DNA of 64,000 nt, from NCBI GenBank assembly GCA_009763385.1, contig CM019828.1:20178822-20242821 (forward strand), given 5' to 3'. The notes under the pieces are model-generated. The model made no database searches and was not told where the DNA came from. It saw nothing but the letters and a program-made list of their open reading frames with translations. This DNA is from Coix lacryma-jobi var. lacryma-jobi. Lineage: Eukaryota; Streptophyta; Magnoliopsida; Poales; Poaceae. Position numbers and translations under genes: made by a program. This document shows positions 47,956 to 60,080 of this stretch, piece after piece. Numbering within the stretch: position 1 is the stretch's first letter; each line of letters opens with the position of its first letter.

Positions 47956-48603
47956 AAGTTAGGGCACATATTCTTTTACCCTCTTGATTGCTACGTATAA
48001 TCAGGATTGTCAAATATATCTGATTTTTTGTACCAAGATTTTTTAGACCGCTGCTTATAAGGTCTTGATTAGATTATAAATGATTCTCACATAAGTGTTC
48101 CTAAACAGGGCCCATATAATCTGCCTCCACACGGGATCTGCATCCGAGAATGGGCTGCAGCCTTTACCCGTACGTTGGATTTACCCGTAAATCATTTACC
48201 GTCACATACTCTTGGAAGGGAATACGCGAGAATTTGTCAGACCTGGTGAGCCATCGGCATGAAGGAAGAGGCCGTATATCACAGAAGGAAACGTATTTCT
48301 ATTTGTTGTGTAAGACGTAAGAGTATGTGTATGACTTGTGGGCCACTAGCAAAGACTGGGTATTAAGCATGAGTTGTATCCCTCTAAAGACTTGCATTTT
48401 AGAAATTAAACTGGGTTAAAGAGGAATCTTTCTTTCCTCTTCCCGTTCACGTCTCTCGCGTGCTCATCTGGAACTCCTCACGTCCATGGTGATAGCTAGA
48501 GACGGATCTAGTGATAGGATGGGTGAGGCTCTAGCCCTCTACAGTTGTTGGAACCAAAAAGACCCCTAAGCCCCCCCCCCCTACAAATTTATGGCATGGA
48601 TAC
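47956..48603. other. No gene seen
   Basis: AT-rich intergenic DNA. The part at 48495-48585 (acggatctag ... gctctagccct, then a C run) resembles a decayed hAT-type MITE. Confidence 0.35.
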
Positions 48604-51600
48604 TGTGACACCCTAATTTAATTTTTCCCCAATTTAATTAAATTAATTAGAAACTATATAGGTTGGCTAATTTATTAGAGGAGAAAAATAAATTTTATTT
48701 AATATTGTCATGTCGCATTCATGCCATTGCATATTTTTATTGAGTGGAAATTAAATTTATTAAAACCTGTATAGGGCGAATCTGTTTTATTCTATTTAGT
48801 AAAGAAACAAATGGTTTATAAAAGTTTATAAATTTTCAAACTCAAAGTTTTGTTTGGAAAACCTAGGGAAAATATTTGTAAAGTTTTTAAGAGCTATTTG
48901 ATTTCAAATTGTTTTAAGAATTGGAGTTCAAATGAATTTGCAAAAGCTTGTAAAAGAGAAAGGAAAAGAAAAAAAAAGAAAATGGCAAGGATCCTGTTCT
49001 CCTCTTTTTCTCCGAGCCGGCCCATTCCCCCTCCACTCCTAACCGGCCCGCCTCTCTTTCCCTCCCCCTCTGTTTTCGCATGGACCCAAACCCGCTCTGC
49101 TAGACCAACCCAAACCGGCTTTCCCCTCTTCCCCTCGTTTTCCCACCGTCCGCATGGGCCGAATGCGCGCTCGCCTCCTCGCGGCCCACTCCCGAACGCC
49201 AGCGCCCTCTCCATCCCGGATGCAGGCCGCCGCGTGGACTGCGCCCTCTTTCTCTCACTGCCGAGCGGGGTCTACGTGTCAGCTCCGGCCTCAACCCCTC
49301 ACACCGAACCCGTCCGCCCTTCACGCGACTGCAGCGATTGCGCCCCGGGTCCCTCTCCCAGATAGGTTGCAGCCGCCACTTTCCCCTCGGGGTCTACAAA
49401 AAGCACCCACCGCACCCTAGCTTTCCCTTCCTTCTTCCGAGCCGCCACCACCGAGAGCTCGCCATTGCCGAGCTCGAGCCTAAGCACCCCGCCAAGGCAC
49501 ACCGCGCCACTCACTGCCACGCCCCTCCTCTCGGGTTTCGCAATGGCGTCGGGACCTCGCTCCGCCGTCTCGCCGCGCTGATCAATGGCCGCATCACCGC
49601 CGCGCCAGGAAGTCACCGGAGCCCGAACCGAAGGCCTCCACCCCATCGCCGGTCTACACCCCCGAGCCTCCTCCGACCGCGCAAAGCCCTCGGTGAGATC
49701 ACCGTCTTTCCCTCTCCCTCCTTGTACTACCCGTTTTGTTAGACGAGCCCTGTAGGCCGTCCCCGAGCACACCAGCGGGGCTAGCCATGGCGCCGCCGCC
49801 CACCGCCTCTCGCCGCCAGGCGCAACGCCACCCTGAGCGTCCCAAAAGCCCCAGTCGAGTGCGCTGTGAGTTCCGCTTCCTTTTCCTGTCTTTCCCGAGG
49901 TCTCTTATGGCCTCTAGCTCACAACCGAACGACGCTTGGAGCTCACCCATGGCACCGTCGTTGACTGTAGCCCGCCACCGCACTCGTTCCCACCGGAGTT
50001 CACCCCCACGTCGTGAACCAACGGCCTAGATTAGAACACACCGCGAACCGGTATGCACCGGTTACACTAGCGCCGTGGACTGGGCTCAGATCGCCACATC
50101 AGCGCGTCCACGCCACGCGTGGTGCGCCGAACCCATGACACGAAGCCACGCGACGCCACGTAAGATCGGTCAACGTCCACGCCAACGACTGTAGGTCGTC
50201 ACCGCCAGTTTTGCACTTAAGCCCCTTTGTTTCCCATGAGTAAACCCGCACTCCAGATCGCCTGTTCACTGAGTCTTACAAATCTTGCAAGACAGTCCCT
50301 GAAATTCTGAGGAATTGAGGCGCGACCCACGTGGTTCACCGTGAGCCATTGCACGGCCGCGGCCGGTTCACGCGTTCTAGGCCGAGTCCACAGCACAGTG
50401 CCCCACCGGCCCTGTAGTTTTGCGCAAAAGCCCTCCGTCTCTCGCAGAATCAACACGCGATCCAGCGTGCAGTTCCCTGAGTCAGCCGTATCCTTGCCGT
50501 CTAGTCCGTGGGGTTTTGCCGAATTGACGTCGGTCCAGCAGCCATTTCCTTTTCATTTTTTATTTATTTAAAATCTGAAAATGAGGTTCAGTCTATTTAC
50601 AGTTTTGCCACTCAGATTCAAATGCTCATAACTTGCTCATTTTGACTCCGATTCGACCCATTCAACTTGCGTTAGTTTCATAATTTCGTTCTCTACGTAG
50701 TAGATCTATTAGTTTACTGTTTTGATATTGTTTGTTGTACTATTATTTATTTTGCTTTGTATGTGCCATGTATGTTGATTGGGCTAGAGAGTGCGGAGTA
50801 CGAGGACGCTCCCGTCTATTCCTGTGATCCTACAGATTCGACCCAGCCCGCAGGCAAGTGTTCTTGAACATCTTGCACCTATGATTTATTTTACTTTTGG
50901 TATTAGAGTAGAGTAGATCCAGTAGCTGCATGCTTGTCATTAAATTAAATCCCATGTTAGGGTTTACTAGTTTCTTGTATTATTTTCCTTGTCGCCTGTT
51001 TTGGGATGTTTGTGTAGGTGTCTTTGCTTAGCCCTGCAGTCATGGATGGGATGGGATGGGAGTTAAATGTTAATAATTTGGATTAATGATCTATGAAACA
51101 ATGTGGACATGGTAATTTTTATAGTAACATGGTTATTAGGAAAATCCGGCAGGATGTACCCGTATCGGTGGTTTTGTGCCGTGGGATTCGACAGCTGGTT
51201 TTGGTTTTTGGTTCTGGGCTTGTGCTAGATTTATCCTGCCTGGATCCTAGGACCCGGTTCTCGGAGCATGTAACCCGGTTACATAGCACAGCCATGAGGT
51301 CTGGATGGGCTGGACCTGGCTAATTAATTAGTTTCCTTCAAGTTATGCTACACGGGGGTTGTATAGTGGCTCAAGAGGGGTTCCCTGGGGTCGTTGACTT
51401 ATGTACGGGGATGAATCCTTAGAGTACGTGTAACACAGGCTTGGAGGGGCTTTGTAAAGGCCTTGTAGTGTGACCCCGCTGTGCACCTTGGCAGTGTTTA
51501 GCGTGATGGGGAACGCATGACTCATGGGTAACGATGTGCAAACTCTGCAGAGTATAAAACTGATATATCAGCCGTGCTCACGGTCACGAGCGGCTTGGAC

Positions 51601-52306
51601 TTCTTCGAGATTAGTTGGTTCCTGGTTACTAGTTCGGGTCATCTGATGGACTTCATGTGTGGGTGCTTGGTGCGACTCCAAGTGCGGTTGCTTGGTGTGA
51701 CTCCAAGTGTTGGTTGCTCGGTGTGACTCCGAGTGTGGTTTGCTCGGTGCGACTCCGAGTGTTGTTACTTTTCTACAGTGTCTGTGTCTATAACCTAGTA
51801 AAGAGGTGCATAGGATTAATAGGATTAATAGGATGTGTTGCTTTAGGCGCTTGAGTTAAACAAAGTCAGCCTACCTTTGCTATAAGCCTCATAAGCATAT
51901 ATTTCCTACACTTGCGGAGTACATTTCGATGTACTCACCTTTCCTCTTTGTCCCCCCTGCAACCCCACCCAGACGCTGGAGACTACGCCTACGAGGAGCC
52001 GGAGTACCCAGAGGATGGTGGCTACGACCCTGACGACCTGTACTAGGATGACGCTACCCCCGGTCGACCTTCCTATGGAGATGGTGTCCAGATTTCCGCG
52101 TCTTCTTCATAGTCTTCATTAGAGTCAGTTGTCACGAGAGTCTGTACTTTTTCTTTCAGACCCGAGGGTCATTTATGTAATAATGTTCGAGATATTAATA
52201 AAAATATTATTTTGATATTTACTAAGATGTCTGATATATGTATGAATATTGATCCTGACATACATATATTGTGCTCCAATTTTGTTCTTAAAATTGGGGT
52301 GTGACA
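48604..52306 (+). mobile_element. 5' LTR of a long-LTR Ty3/gypsy element (Del/Tekay-like)
   Basis: It begins TGTGACACCC and ends GGGTGTGACA, perfect inverted ends of a 3.7 kb LTR, followed at once by a primer binding site. Very long LTRs with TGTGACACCC ends are typical of Del/Tekay chromoviruses; the lineage is inferred, because no coding part is in the window. The left flank is gatac. GC-rich 49000-50560 holds open frames that look spurious. The element was interrupted 245 bp after the LTR by the insertion starting at 52552. Confidence 0.85.
51657..51765 (+). repeat. 26 bp tandem repeat, 4 copies, inside the long LTR
   Basis: The word gctyggtgygactccragtg is repeated four times with small changes, alternating caagtg and cgagtg. 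Confidence 0.85.
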
Positions 52307-52309
52307 GAG

Positions 52310-52322
52310 TGGTATCAAAGCC
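52310..52322 (+). promoter_or_regulatory. Primer binding site, initiator-tRNA-Met type
   Basis: TGGTATCAAAGCC three bases after the LTR differs by one base from the TGGTATCAGAGCC complementary to the 3' end of plant initiator methionine tRNA. This confirms that 48604-52306 is a 5' LTR in + orientation. The leader continues to 52551. Confidence 0.8.
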
Positions 52323-52551
52323 GTGTTGACCATAGGACGCTACCCTTGTCAGGTCGTGTTGATTATAAAACTATTTTTACAAAGCCTGACCCTTTTCCCA
52401 CTTCTGTAGCCTGTCTCTGGTGAAAATTCAAACCCTGTTTAAAAGTAGGTCCTCCAAACTCGTAAGAAGCCCAGCATAATTGTGTGACCCCGTAGGTCGT
52501 TGAATTGACATGTACTTGTGCATATGTAATATTTTGGTTCTTTGTAATGAT

Positions 52552-53366
52552 TGTTGGTGTTGTTTCATGGACCGAGATCCCGAAACAGCGGGTTGTCGCA
52601 CGAACGAAAGCCCAAAGCGAAAGCGGAAAACGAACGGTAAAACGGGAAAATAGTTGAAGTGAACAGTGTTCCTCCTCCCCCTCCCTTGGGAGGTTGGGAG
52701 CTTTTTATATTAATCCAGATCAATTTGAAAGTACAAGAATGCCCTTCCAACCACTCTGCTACAATTACAATGATGCCCTGCTCAACTACTCCATGGTTGT
52801 ACGCCGCCTTTTCCGGCGCGAGGGGCATCATCGTAACTTCGCCCTCTGGTGGGCCCAGCGTCCCCCGGCTCCTTTTCCTGGCCGGTGGGCCCGCTCCCTT
52901 TGACCCAGGCTTCCGTCGACCTGCGAAAACCTAAGAAAAACCAAAGTCATGAATGACGAAAACTCTCGCCGGAAACGCTGGGCTCCTTTCGCGCGAATGC
53001 TTCCTTTCGCACGAAAACTCCGTCCTACTCCGGTCATGCGGACCGGAGGCGAATGCCTGCTTCCGCGCGAATGCTTCCTTTCGCACGAAAGCTTCGCCTT
53101 CCCTTGGTCCGCAAGCCGAAACGCGTGCTTCCGCGCGAATGCTTCCTTTCGCACGAAAGCTCCGCCTTCCTACTCCGGTCATGCGGACCGGAGGCGAATG
53201 CCTGCTTCCGCGCGAATGCTTCCTTTCGCACGAAAGCTCCGCCTCCCCTTGGTCCGCAGGCCGAAATGCGTGCTTCCGCGCGAATGCTCCCTTCCGCACG
53301 AAAGCATCATCATCTTTCGGTAAAATGCGGGTCGGAGGCGCCTGTGGTCTGGGCGCCGCCCCAACA
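52552..53366 (-). mobile_element. 3' LTR of a Tat-type Ty3/gypsy element (element 3)
   Basis: On the minus strand it begins TGTTGGGGCGGCGCC, immediately after the purine tract taaggggctat, and ends CACCAACA. A minus-strand TATA box is at about 52703-52712 (AATATAAAAAG). The left flank is atgat; the matching duplication would be outside the window. From 52970 to 53300, units of about 65 bp containing cgcgaatgcttcctttcgca are repeated, in two alternating forms. Confidence 0.85.
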
Positions 53367-53661
53367 ATAGCCCCTTACGGTTGAATCTGCAGCTTGTGAA
53401 GTTCGACCGTGTCCTTTCGCTAGGCGCCTACGCCCGCCCAAAAAACCTTCGTTTCGTCCCGAAGCTGAGGTTTTTTTTTTTTGAATATAGAGGTATGTAT
53501 TTTTTTTTATTATTATTTATATTTTTCTTTTAAGTCGCGTCGCAAACGCATTTTCGTCTTCCTCGAAAACTGTGTGTCATGATGTAAAACCTCTGCGACG
53601 CTTCGAATCTTGTGCCCGGGCGCCTCTTCGTCTCCCTCGGAAATCGTGTCGAGTTTTATCG

Positions 53662-53670
53662 TATATAAAA
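53662..53670 (+). promoter_or_regulatory. TATA box of the antisense gene, element 3
   Basis: tatataaaag lies about 320 bases upstream of the ATG at 53988, on the strand opposite to element transcription. The stretch 53367-53987 is otherwise non-coding and would hold promoter and 5' UTR. Confidence 0.5.
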
Positions 53671-53987
53671 GCTGAGGCTTCAGCTGGGGGGCTTGATCAT
53701 TGAACGCCTCCCTTCACTCGCCGCCTCTTTCGCGAAGCCTTTCGCTATTCGCTTGACGCCATTCGCTCTTGTTGGCGATAGCTGCTTGTTGTTTGATTCT
53801 CATCATTCGCCTGGCGATAGTTCGTGGTACGCGTGTCACTTCCCTTGTCTTTGTTTCCTTTAGACTTAAGTCTTGCGAATTTGGTTGTTTGAGGTTGCTT
53901 AATTTCGCTTCTATTTTCGCGTTTTTTCTTTGTTTTTTAGCTTTCGCTTGCCTTGTTTGTTTATTTTATCTTTCGCGCCAATGCTAG

Positions 53988-56900
53988 ATGGCGTCTTCCA
54001 GCTCGACGTCGACCTCGAGCTCAACTAGCGAAAGTACCGATGCCACCGGGTCGTCCCATCGCGAGCCTAGCGTGGAAGTGTCCATCGGATCGGGGGTTGC
54101 TCCACGAGTTCCAGAGCACAGCGGGAGCGTGTCGAATGATGGGGACTCCGGTTTGATTTCGGTCCCGACGGATTGTTCTTTTTACCTTGGCGTATCGCGA
54201 ATGACGGCTGCACGCTTGCAAACAATGGCTGAAGAAGGGCCTTTAAGGAGAGATCATCTTGCGAATTGTCGTGTCCCTGGAGACGAGGAGGTTCCTATTC
54301 CTCGGCCGAACGAGGCCGTTGTCTTTCGCGACTACTTTGTAGCTGGCCTTGATTTTCCCCTCGAAGAATTCGTCTCGGATGTTTTGTTGGGGTTTGAGAT
54401 ACAACTTCATCAGCTGACGCCGAATGCAGTCGCCAGACTAAGTATTTTCGCGCATGCTATGAAGATGTTGGGCAGCACCCCGCGGGCGGATGTCTTCGTG
54501 CGATTTTATGACATTCACCGCCGTCCGACGAAAGTTAACGACCCGCTTCTCGGGAGCAAACTGCCCAGCGAGATTGGCTGCATCAATTTCGTTCCGCGGA
54601 AAACACGAGGGACTGTTTCAATTTCGCTTACATATCGGAACAAATGGCCGGACTGGAACCGCTATTGGTTTTACTATCGTGTCTGTACGGACGAGACCGT
54701 TGCTATCGAATTGAGCCAAGGGTCGAAAAAAAGGTGTCCGCTCGTGTCAGTGTTGGAGAAATATCCAGGGAGGCATCTTCCGCCCGTCGTTCTGAGCGAC
54801 CCGAATGTTATTCGGTGTGGCGATGCTTTTGCGCTCACTGCTCGGTTTCAGATTAGCCGGGACTTGGTTGAGGAGTGGATGGCCATTGGCATGAATCCAC
54901 TATGCGGCGCCACTTCGTTTGAGGGTTTCGTTGAAAGAGAAGGGTATTGGGGGCCCACGCTGCTGCTGGAGAGGCTCGCGGATTACCATGATGACAGCGA
55001 ATATGTCAAACATATCGAAAAGGAGACCAGAAAGATTTGTGGGCCGTACTTACGCAAGGAGAGCGAGTTTCAACTCGGCAATCTCGGCCGTAATCGGCGT
55101 CTGAACCGAGCTTTCGATGCAATGGGCGTTGAATATGCCGAAAGACCGTTAGTTGACGAAAGCAAAGATGAGGCCAAAAGCTCGAAAGGTAAGGGGAAAG
55201 AGATGGTTCGCCGTGGCGGTCGGAGTGGTGTGATCTCCCGGCGAAAGGTCGCTGAAGCCGGGGACATTCGCATTAGGCGGTTGATTGCCAAACCTTTGCT
55301 TGCAAGCCGGGGGGGGGCATTGGAGTCGGCCCCCGACGTTGATCCTTTCGATCATTCGAGGGTGGTTAGTTTCTGCCTTTTTCTAATTTTGTTTGCTTTG
55401 GCCGTTGTTTTCGTTTTTCCTTTTATGGAATTCTTTACTATTTTTTCTATGGTAATGACGGTTTTTTTTTGACTTGACTTGTCTTTGTTTTGCTGTTTTG
55501 TTTTGCAGAGCGCCAGTTTCGCTGCTGAGATGGCGCCGCCGAAACCGCAGGCGCGCCTTTCGACATCAGCTTTCGACGACGAGGTGTCGGTGGCTGACCT
55601 TCCGACCTTCGCTAAACCTGGTTTGCGAAAGGCCCTTGCAGATACCGATCGGCCGATGAAGAGACCGAAAGCGCCTCGCGTTGAGCCCGCGGCTCGGAAC
55701 TCCGCCGAAACTGCTACTCGCGTCTCCACCGGAGGGGCTGCCCCACGCGAGAGGAGGGCCGGATCCGAGGGAGTGTCGGCTTCTACTGTGGATAAAGGTA
55801 AGTCACACCTTTCGCCGAGACGCATTCGTCTATCACAGGAGATGGTGGAAGGTCAGCTTCTTGGCTACGGGCGATTGATTATCGATGGAGTGCCGTCGGA
55901 CTACAGGAACCCTTGTTTTTACACTGGCTTGAGCTCGTCGGGCGAGACTGACGAAGCAAGAGAAGAGTCTTATCGGATTGCACGTTCTTTGGGTGCAGCT
56001 TCCGAAGCTCAGCTTGCGTGTCGGATAGACTTTCGCCGCGCAGGAATCCTCCCCGGCGCAAGCGATGACGCCAGCAAGCTTGTGGAGTTTTCACACAAGG
56101 CTTTCGCTGCGCCGGAGGTCGAAAGGGACCTGCTCAAGGTCGACAGCGTAAAGCTTGATGACGCTCTGTCGTTTCACTTAGCTAGCGTGAGTTGCTCAGA
56201 TTGCTTTTTGTCGCGTGATTGGTGTTCGCTTTTCCGCAACTGGGGTATGGGTCTTTCGGAGTGTACTGACTTTCGACGTTTGATTTAATGCTATTCGCAG
56301 GCTGCCATTCTCGCCCACAGCCGACACAATCAAAACGACCTTTATGTTCGCAAGATCGAGCGTGAGAAGGAGGATCTCGACATTCTGGCAAAGAAGCTTA
56401 CAACCGACCTGGAGGTTCAGGCGAAGAAAGCCGAGGACGAGCGCGCCTCGCGGAGAGCAAGCCAAAAGGAGGCTAAAAAGCTGAGACGCGAAGCAGAAGA
56501 CCTCAAGCGGGAGCTTTCGCAGCTGCGAAATGCCCAGGCCGAGAAAGACGAGGCCCTGAAGACGTCTGCTGAAGAAGCTGTCACTCGCTTCCGCGAAAGC
56601 CTTCGCAGCATTGGCGTCGAAACGGATGGTCCTTCGGAGCGAACTACTGACGGTCTTGTCCGCTGGCTTTGTTCCGAAATGGAGTCACTTGAAAACCACA
56701 TGGCTCTGGGCCGAGACTACGCTGCCGTGACCGGTATCAAGGCGATCGGCCATAGCCTGGTCGACGCCGGATGCTCCCACATCGCTGACCTTTCGGTCAA
56801 AGAGGTGGATTATTATTGGCGAACTCCGGAGGCGGCGAAAGCTCTGGGCAAAAGATTTTTTGAAGAATTCTGGCTTGCGGGTGGGAACGACAAGTCACTG

Positions 56901-57206
56901 ATGCAGTCCGCCGTGGGTTGCGGAAAGGTATTTGCTTCCTTCTGCTGGAGGTATGGCTTTTTTATGCGGTGCCTTGTGGTTTGAGTAGTAAATTTCCTGG
57001 GCTATCGCTTTTTTGTGCAGACTCCTGAGGAGAAAACGCGCATCCGGCAGTTGTTTTCGGAGTATATCTCCGCAAAGCAGGCGCGCGAAAACGAGCCGGA
57101 AGACGAGGCGAGTCCGCCCGAGCCGAATGACGGGGCACCCGAAAGCTCGGCCGCTGCTGCTGCCCGCGACGCAAACGCCCCCCAAGACGCAGCGGTAGAC
57201 GAGTGA
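53988..57206 (+). CDS. Antisense accessory gene of element 3, Transposase_28-like, four intact exons
   Basis: Exons are 53988-55361 (or 55364), 55509-56186, 56301-56927 and 57021-57206. Every intron is short (93-147 bp), GT-AG and phase 0, and the joined frame is open for about 954 residues. The N-terminal part matches the genes at 1403-4339 and 7545-10473: VPRPNEAVVFRDYF-type sequence, then EIQLHQLTPNAVARLS. A basic stretch rich in Arg, Gly and Lys ends exon 1. Exon 2 has a helical segment shared with the other copies, exon 3 a long coiled coil followed by EEFWLAGG, and exon 4 an acidic Ala-rich tail. The last intron falls at the same place and phase as in the other two copies. It reads opposite to pol and has its own TATA box. 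Function is unknown, and no catalytic motif was recognised. Confidence 0.8.
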
Positions 57207-57283
57207 CCTTCTTAGGGCCTGCTTTTAACGTGTTGGCAACTTGTTGTTTGGACCTCGTGTAATGCTCTGGAACTTAAATTCGG

Positions 57284-57667
57284 ATGTTGTATCTTGAACA
57301 GGGCGCGGATGCGGGAACGCCGGACGTTCTCGACATCTGCCCGTTAATGATTAGATCTGGCGGTATCTGTGTTGGTGGTGATTTGTGGAGGAGCTATCGC
57401 TCTAGATTTCCGATGGCGTTGCTTTCGGCTTACATGAGAAAACGTGCTAAAAAACTTAGACGCACGGAAGAAAGATTACGAGCTTTTTATGAAAGCTTCG
57501 ACCCGCGCGAACTTGAGTCGAGGCGAATGAGGCGTGAAGCTTCGCGCGCGCCACCAGGCTTCGAGGGTGCCACATTCGTTAAGTTGGAGCCCGAAGATGC
57601 CGTGCCTTCGCCGGACGAAAGGCGCTATAGCATTTTCCTTGGCCGCGAAAATAGTTCGCGGCCCTGA
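57284..57667 (+). CDS. Small ORF downstream of the antisense gene, hypothetical
   Basis: 127 codons, highly charged, with AYMRKRAKKLRRTEERLRAF, then ELESRRMRREASR and an acidic end around KLEPEDAVPSPDE. An acceptor-like cttgaacag at about 57293-57301 would allow it to be a further exon. Codon use resembles the exons upstream. It may be a second protein, an alternative 3' exon, or part of the 3' UTR. Confidence 0.4.
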   Translation: MLYLEQGADAGTPDVLDICPLMIRSGGICVGGDLWRSYRSRFPMALLSAYMRKRAKKLRRTEERLRAFYESFDPRELESRRMRREASRAPPGFEGATFVKLEPEDAVPSPDERRYSIFLGRENSSRP

Positions 57668-57829
57668 ATTGCAATGTACAACCTTTATCTTAAACCCAGT
57701 GTAATGAGAAGTGTCGCAGTGTGTTCTACCTTTCGGTGTTAATCGTTATTTGCGAATGTACGATTTTTTATTATTTCGCTTGACGGTTGAAGTTAATCGG
57801 TCGAATGATTTAGCTGTTGTCGGTTTGCT

Positions 57830-58850
57830 AGTTTGCGCGATAGTGCTTTTTGGTGCGGGCCTCTCGGCTGGTATTCGCGCGATGGAGCTTTCGTTGCGAG
57901 TCCCTCGGCCCATAGCAATGACGCGCCCGCCCCCACTTACTTAGGTGAGGGGCGGTAGCATTCGCGCGAGGTAGGTTTTGATGCGAGCCCCTCGGCCGAT
58001 AGCAAAGGAGCGCCCGCCCCCACTTACTTAGGCGAGGGGTGGTAGCATTCGTGCGAGGGAGCTTTCGGTGCGAGCCCCTCGGCCGATAGCAAAGAAACGC
58101 CCGCCCCCACTTACTTAGGCGAGGGGCGGTAGCATTCGTGCGAGGGAGCTTTTGGTGCGAGCCCCTCGGCCGATAGCAAAGAAGCGCCCGCCCCCACTCA
58201 CTTAGGCAAGGGGCGGTAGCATTCGTGCGAGGGAGCTTTCGGTGCGAGCCCCTCGGCCGATAGCAAAGAAGCGCCCGCCCCCACTCACTTAGGCAAGGGG
58301 CGGTAGCATTCGCGCGAGGGAGCTTTCGGTGCGAGCCCCTTGGCCGATAGCAAAGAAGCGCCCGCCCCCACTCACTTAGGCAAGAGGCGGTAGCATTCGC
58401 GCGAGGGAGCTTTCGGTGCGAGCCCCTCGGCCGATAGCAAAGAAGCGCCCGCGCCCACTCACTTAGGCAAGGGGCGGTAGCATTCGCGCGAGGGAGCTTT
58501 CGGTGCGAGCCCCTCGGCCGATAGCAAAGACACGCCCGCCCCCACACACTTAGGCGAGGGGCGTTAGCAATTGCGCGAGGGAGCTTTCGGTGCGATCCCC
58601 TCGGCCGATAGCAAAGACGCGCCCGCCCCCACACACTTAGGCGAGGGGCGTTAGCATTCGCGTGAAGGAGCTTTCGGTGCGAGCCCCTCGGCCGATAGCA
58701 AAGAAACGCCCGCCCCCACTCACTTAGGCGAGGGGCGTTAGCAATTGCGCGAGGGAGCTTTCGGTGCGATCCCCTCGGCCGATAGCAAAGACGCGCCCGC
58801 CCCCACACACTTAGGCGAGGGGTGTTAGCATTCGCGCGAAGGCGCTTGAT
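57830..58850. repeat. 87 bp tandem array, about 11 copies
   Basis: The unit contains gcgagcccctcggccgatag and gcccgcccccac. Because 87 is divisible by three, the minus strand stays open for 326 codons with a repeated CYRPRGSHRKLP motif; this is a by-product of the period and not evidence of a protein. It lies between pol and the antisense gene. Confidence 0.9.
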
Positions 58851-59394
58851 AATTCGGTTGACGAAAATGTCTTTATGAACGCAACATGGGGAGCATACAA
58901 TCGACTATGATTTTGATATTGCTCGTATTGCTATCCAGCCGCATGCACGGCTTGGTTCATCTCCTATCTTTGGTTTGAGATGGGAGAGCCACTCGATAGT
59001 ACTACCGCCTACAGTTACCAGATTGGTGACGATAGGTGGACGCGATGCCGATGACACGATCATAAAAGCGAAAGCGTAGCTCCTGATGCTTCCTACTCGC
59101 ATTTTCGATAATGAGCTGACTACCTGGAACTAACATTTTGAAGAGCCTCGGTAGTTTAGGATGGATGGGAGGCTTGCACTTTGTTGCCTATTTATACTGC
59201 CTTGCCCATGGTACAGGACGGCCGCATTTACTCACTTGGCTGTATTTGTGATCACTTGGTAGGTGAAAGGTTAATACAACATTTACGTTTTAGTGGCTGT
59301 AAATGCTTGCCAGCTGTCGTTTGTTTTGCCCTACTAGGGCTGATGGGCTTGGCCTCCGCTACCATTCTCCCCTTTCGGTGATGGGGGGCTGGTT
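58851..59394. other. Non-coding spacer between two arrays of element 3
   Basis: No gene or repeat was recognised. Confidence 0.4.
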
Positions 59395-60080
59395 TTGCAT
59401 AGCCCGCAAGCTTTCGTTCAGCCCTCGTTTTGTCGGAGGGTCGGTTTGTTCGTGGCCCGCAGGCCTTCGTTCCGCCCTCGCATTTTATCGGAGGGTCGGC
59501 TTTTTCATAGCCCGCAGGCTTTCGTTCCGCCCTCGCATTTTGTCGGAGGGTCGGTTTTTTTCATAGCTCGCAGGCTTTCGTTCCGCCCTCGCATTTTGTC
59601 GGAGGGTCGGTTTGTTTCATAGCCCGCAGGCTTTCGTCCCGCCCTCTCGTTTTGTCGGAGGGTCGGTGTTTTCATATAGCCCGCAGGCTTTCGTTCCGCC
59701 CTCTCGTTTTGTCGGAGGGTCGGTTTTCACATAGCCCGCAGGCTTTCGTTCCGCCCTCGCATTTTGTCGGAGGGTCGGTTTTTTATAGCCCGTAGGCTTT
59801 CGTCCCGCCCTCTCATTTTGTCGGAGGGTCGGTGTTTTCATATAGCCCGCAGGCTTTCGTTCCGCCCTCTCGTTTTGTCGGAGGGTCGGTTTTCACATAG
59901 CCCGCAGGCTTTCGTCCCGCCCTCTCGTTTTGTCGGAGGGTCGGTGTTTTCATATAGCCCGCAGGCTTTCGTTCCGCCCTCTCGTTTTGTCGGAGGGTCG
60001 GTTTTCACATAGCCCGCAGACTTTCGTTCCGCCCTCGTATTTTGTCGGAGGGTCGGTTTTCGCATAGTCCGCAGGCTTTC
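59395..60080. repeat. 55-58 bp tandem array, about 12 copies
   Basis: The unit contains cgcaggctttcgttccgccc and tttgtcggagggtcggtt, and copies differ in the short stretch before atagcc. It is unrelated in sequence to the 87 bp array. To its right, 60081-60401 holds no gene and has a G run at about 60220. Confidence 0.9.

Noticed and set aside
48850..50029. Open frames in GC-rich sequence, possible captured gene
   Set aside because: They lie inside the 3.7 kb LTR and have low-complexity Pro/Ser/Arg content on both strands, with no recognisable domain.
52828..53384. Several overlapping open frames on both strands
   Set aside because: They arise from GC-rich tandem units in the LTR of element 3; all frames are open equally and none has a plausible gene context.
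57828..58808. 326-codon minus-strand open frame with repeated CYRPRGSH motif
   Set aside because: It is produced by an 87 bp tandem repeat, whose period is a multiple of three. It has no homology to a protein family I know and sits in non-coding element DNA.
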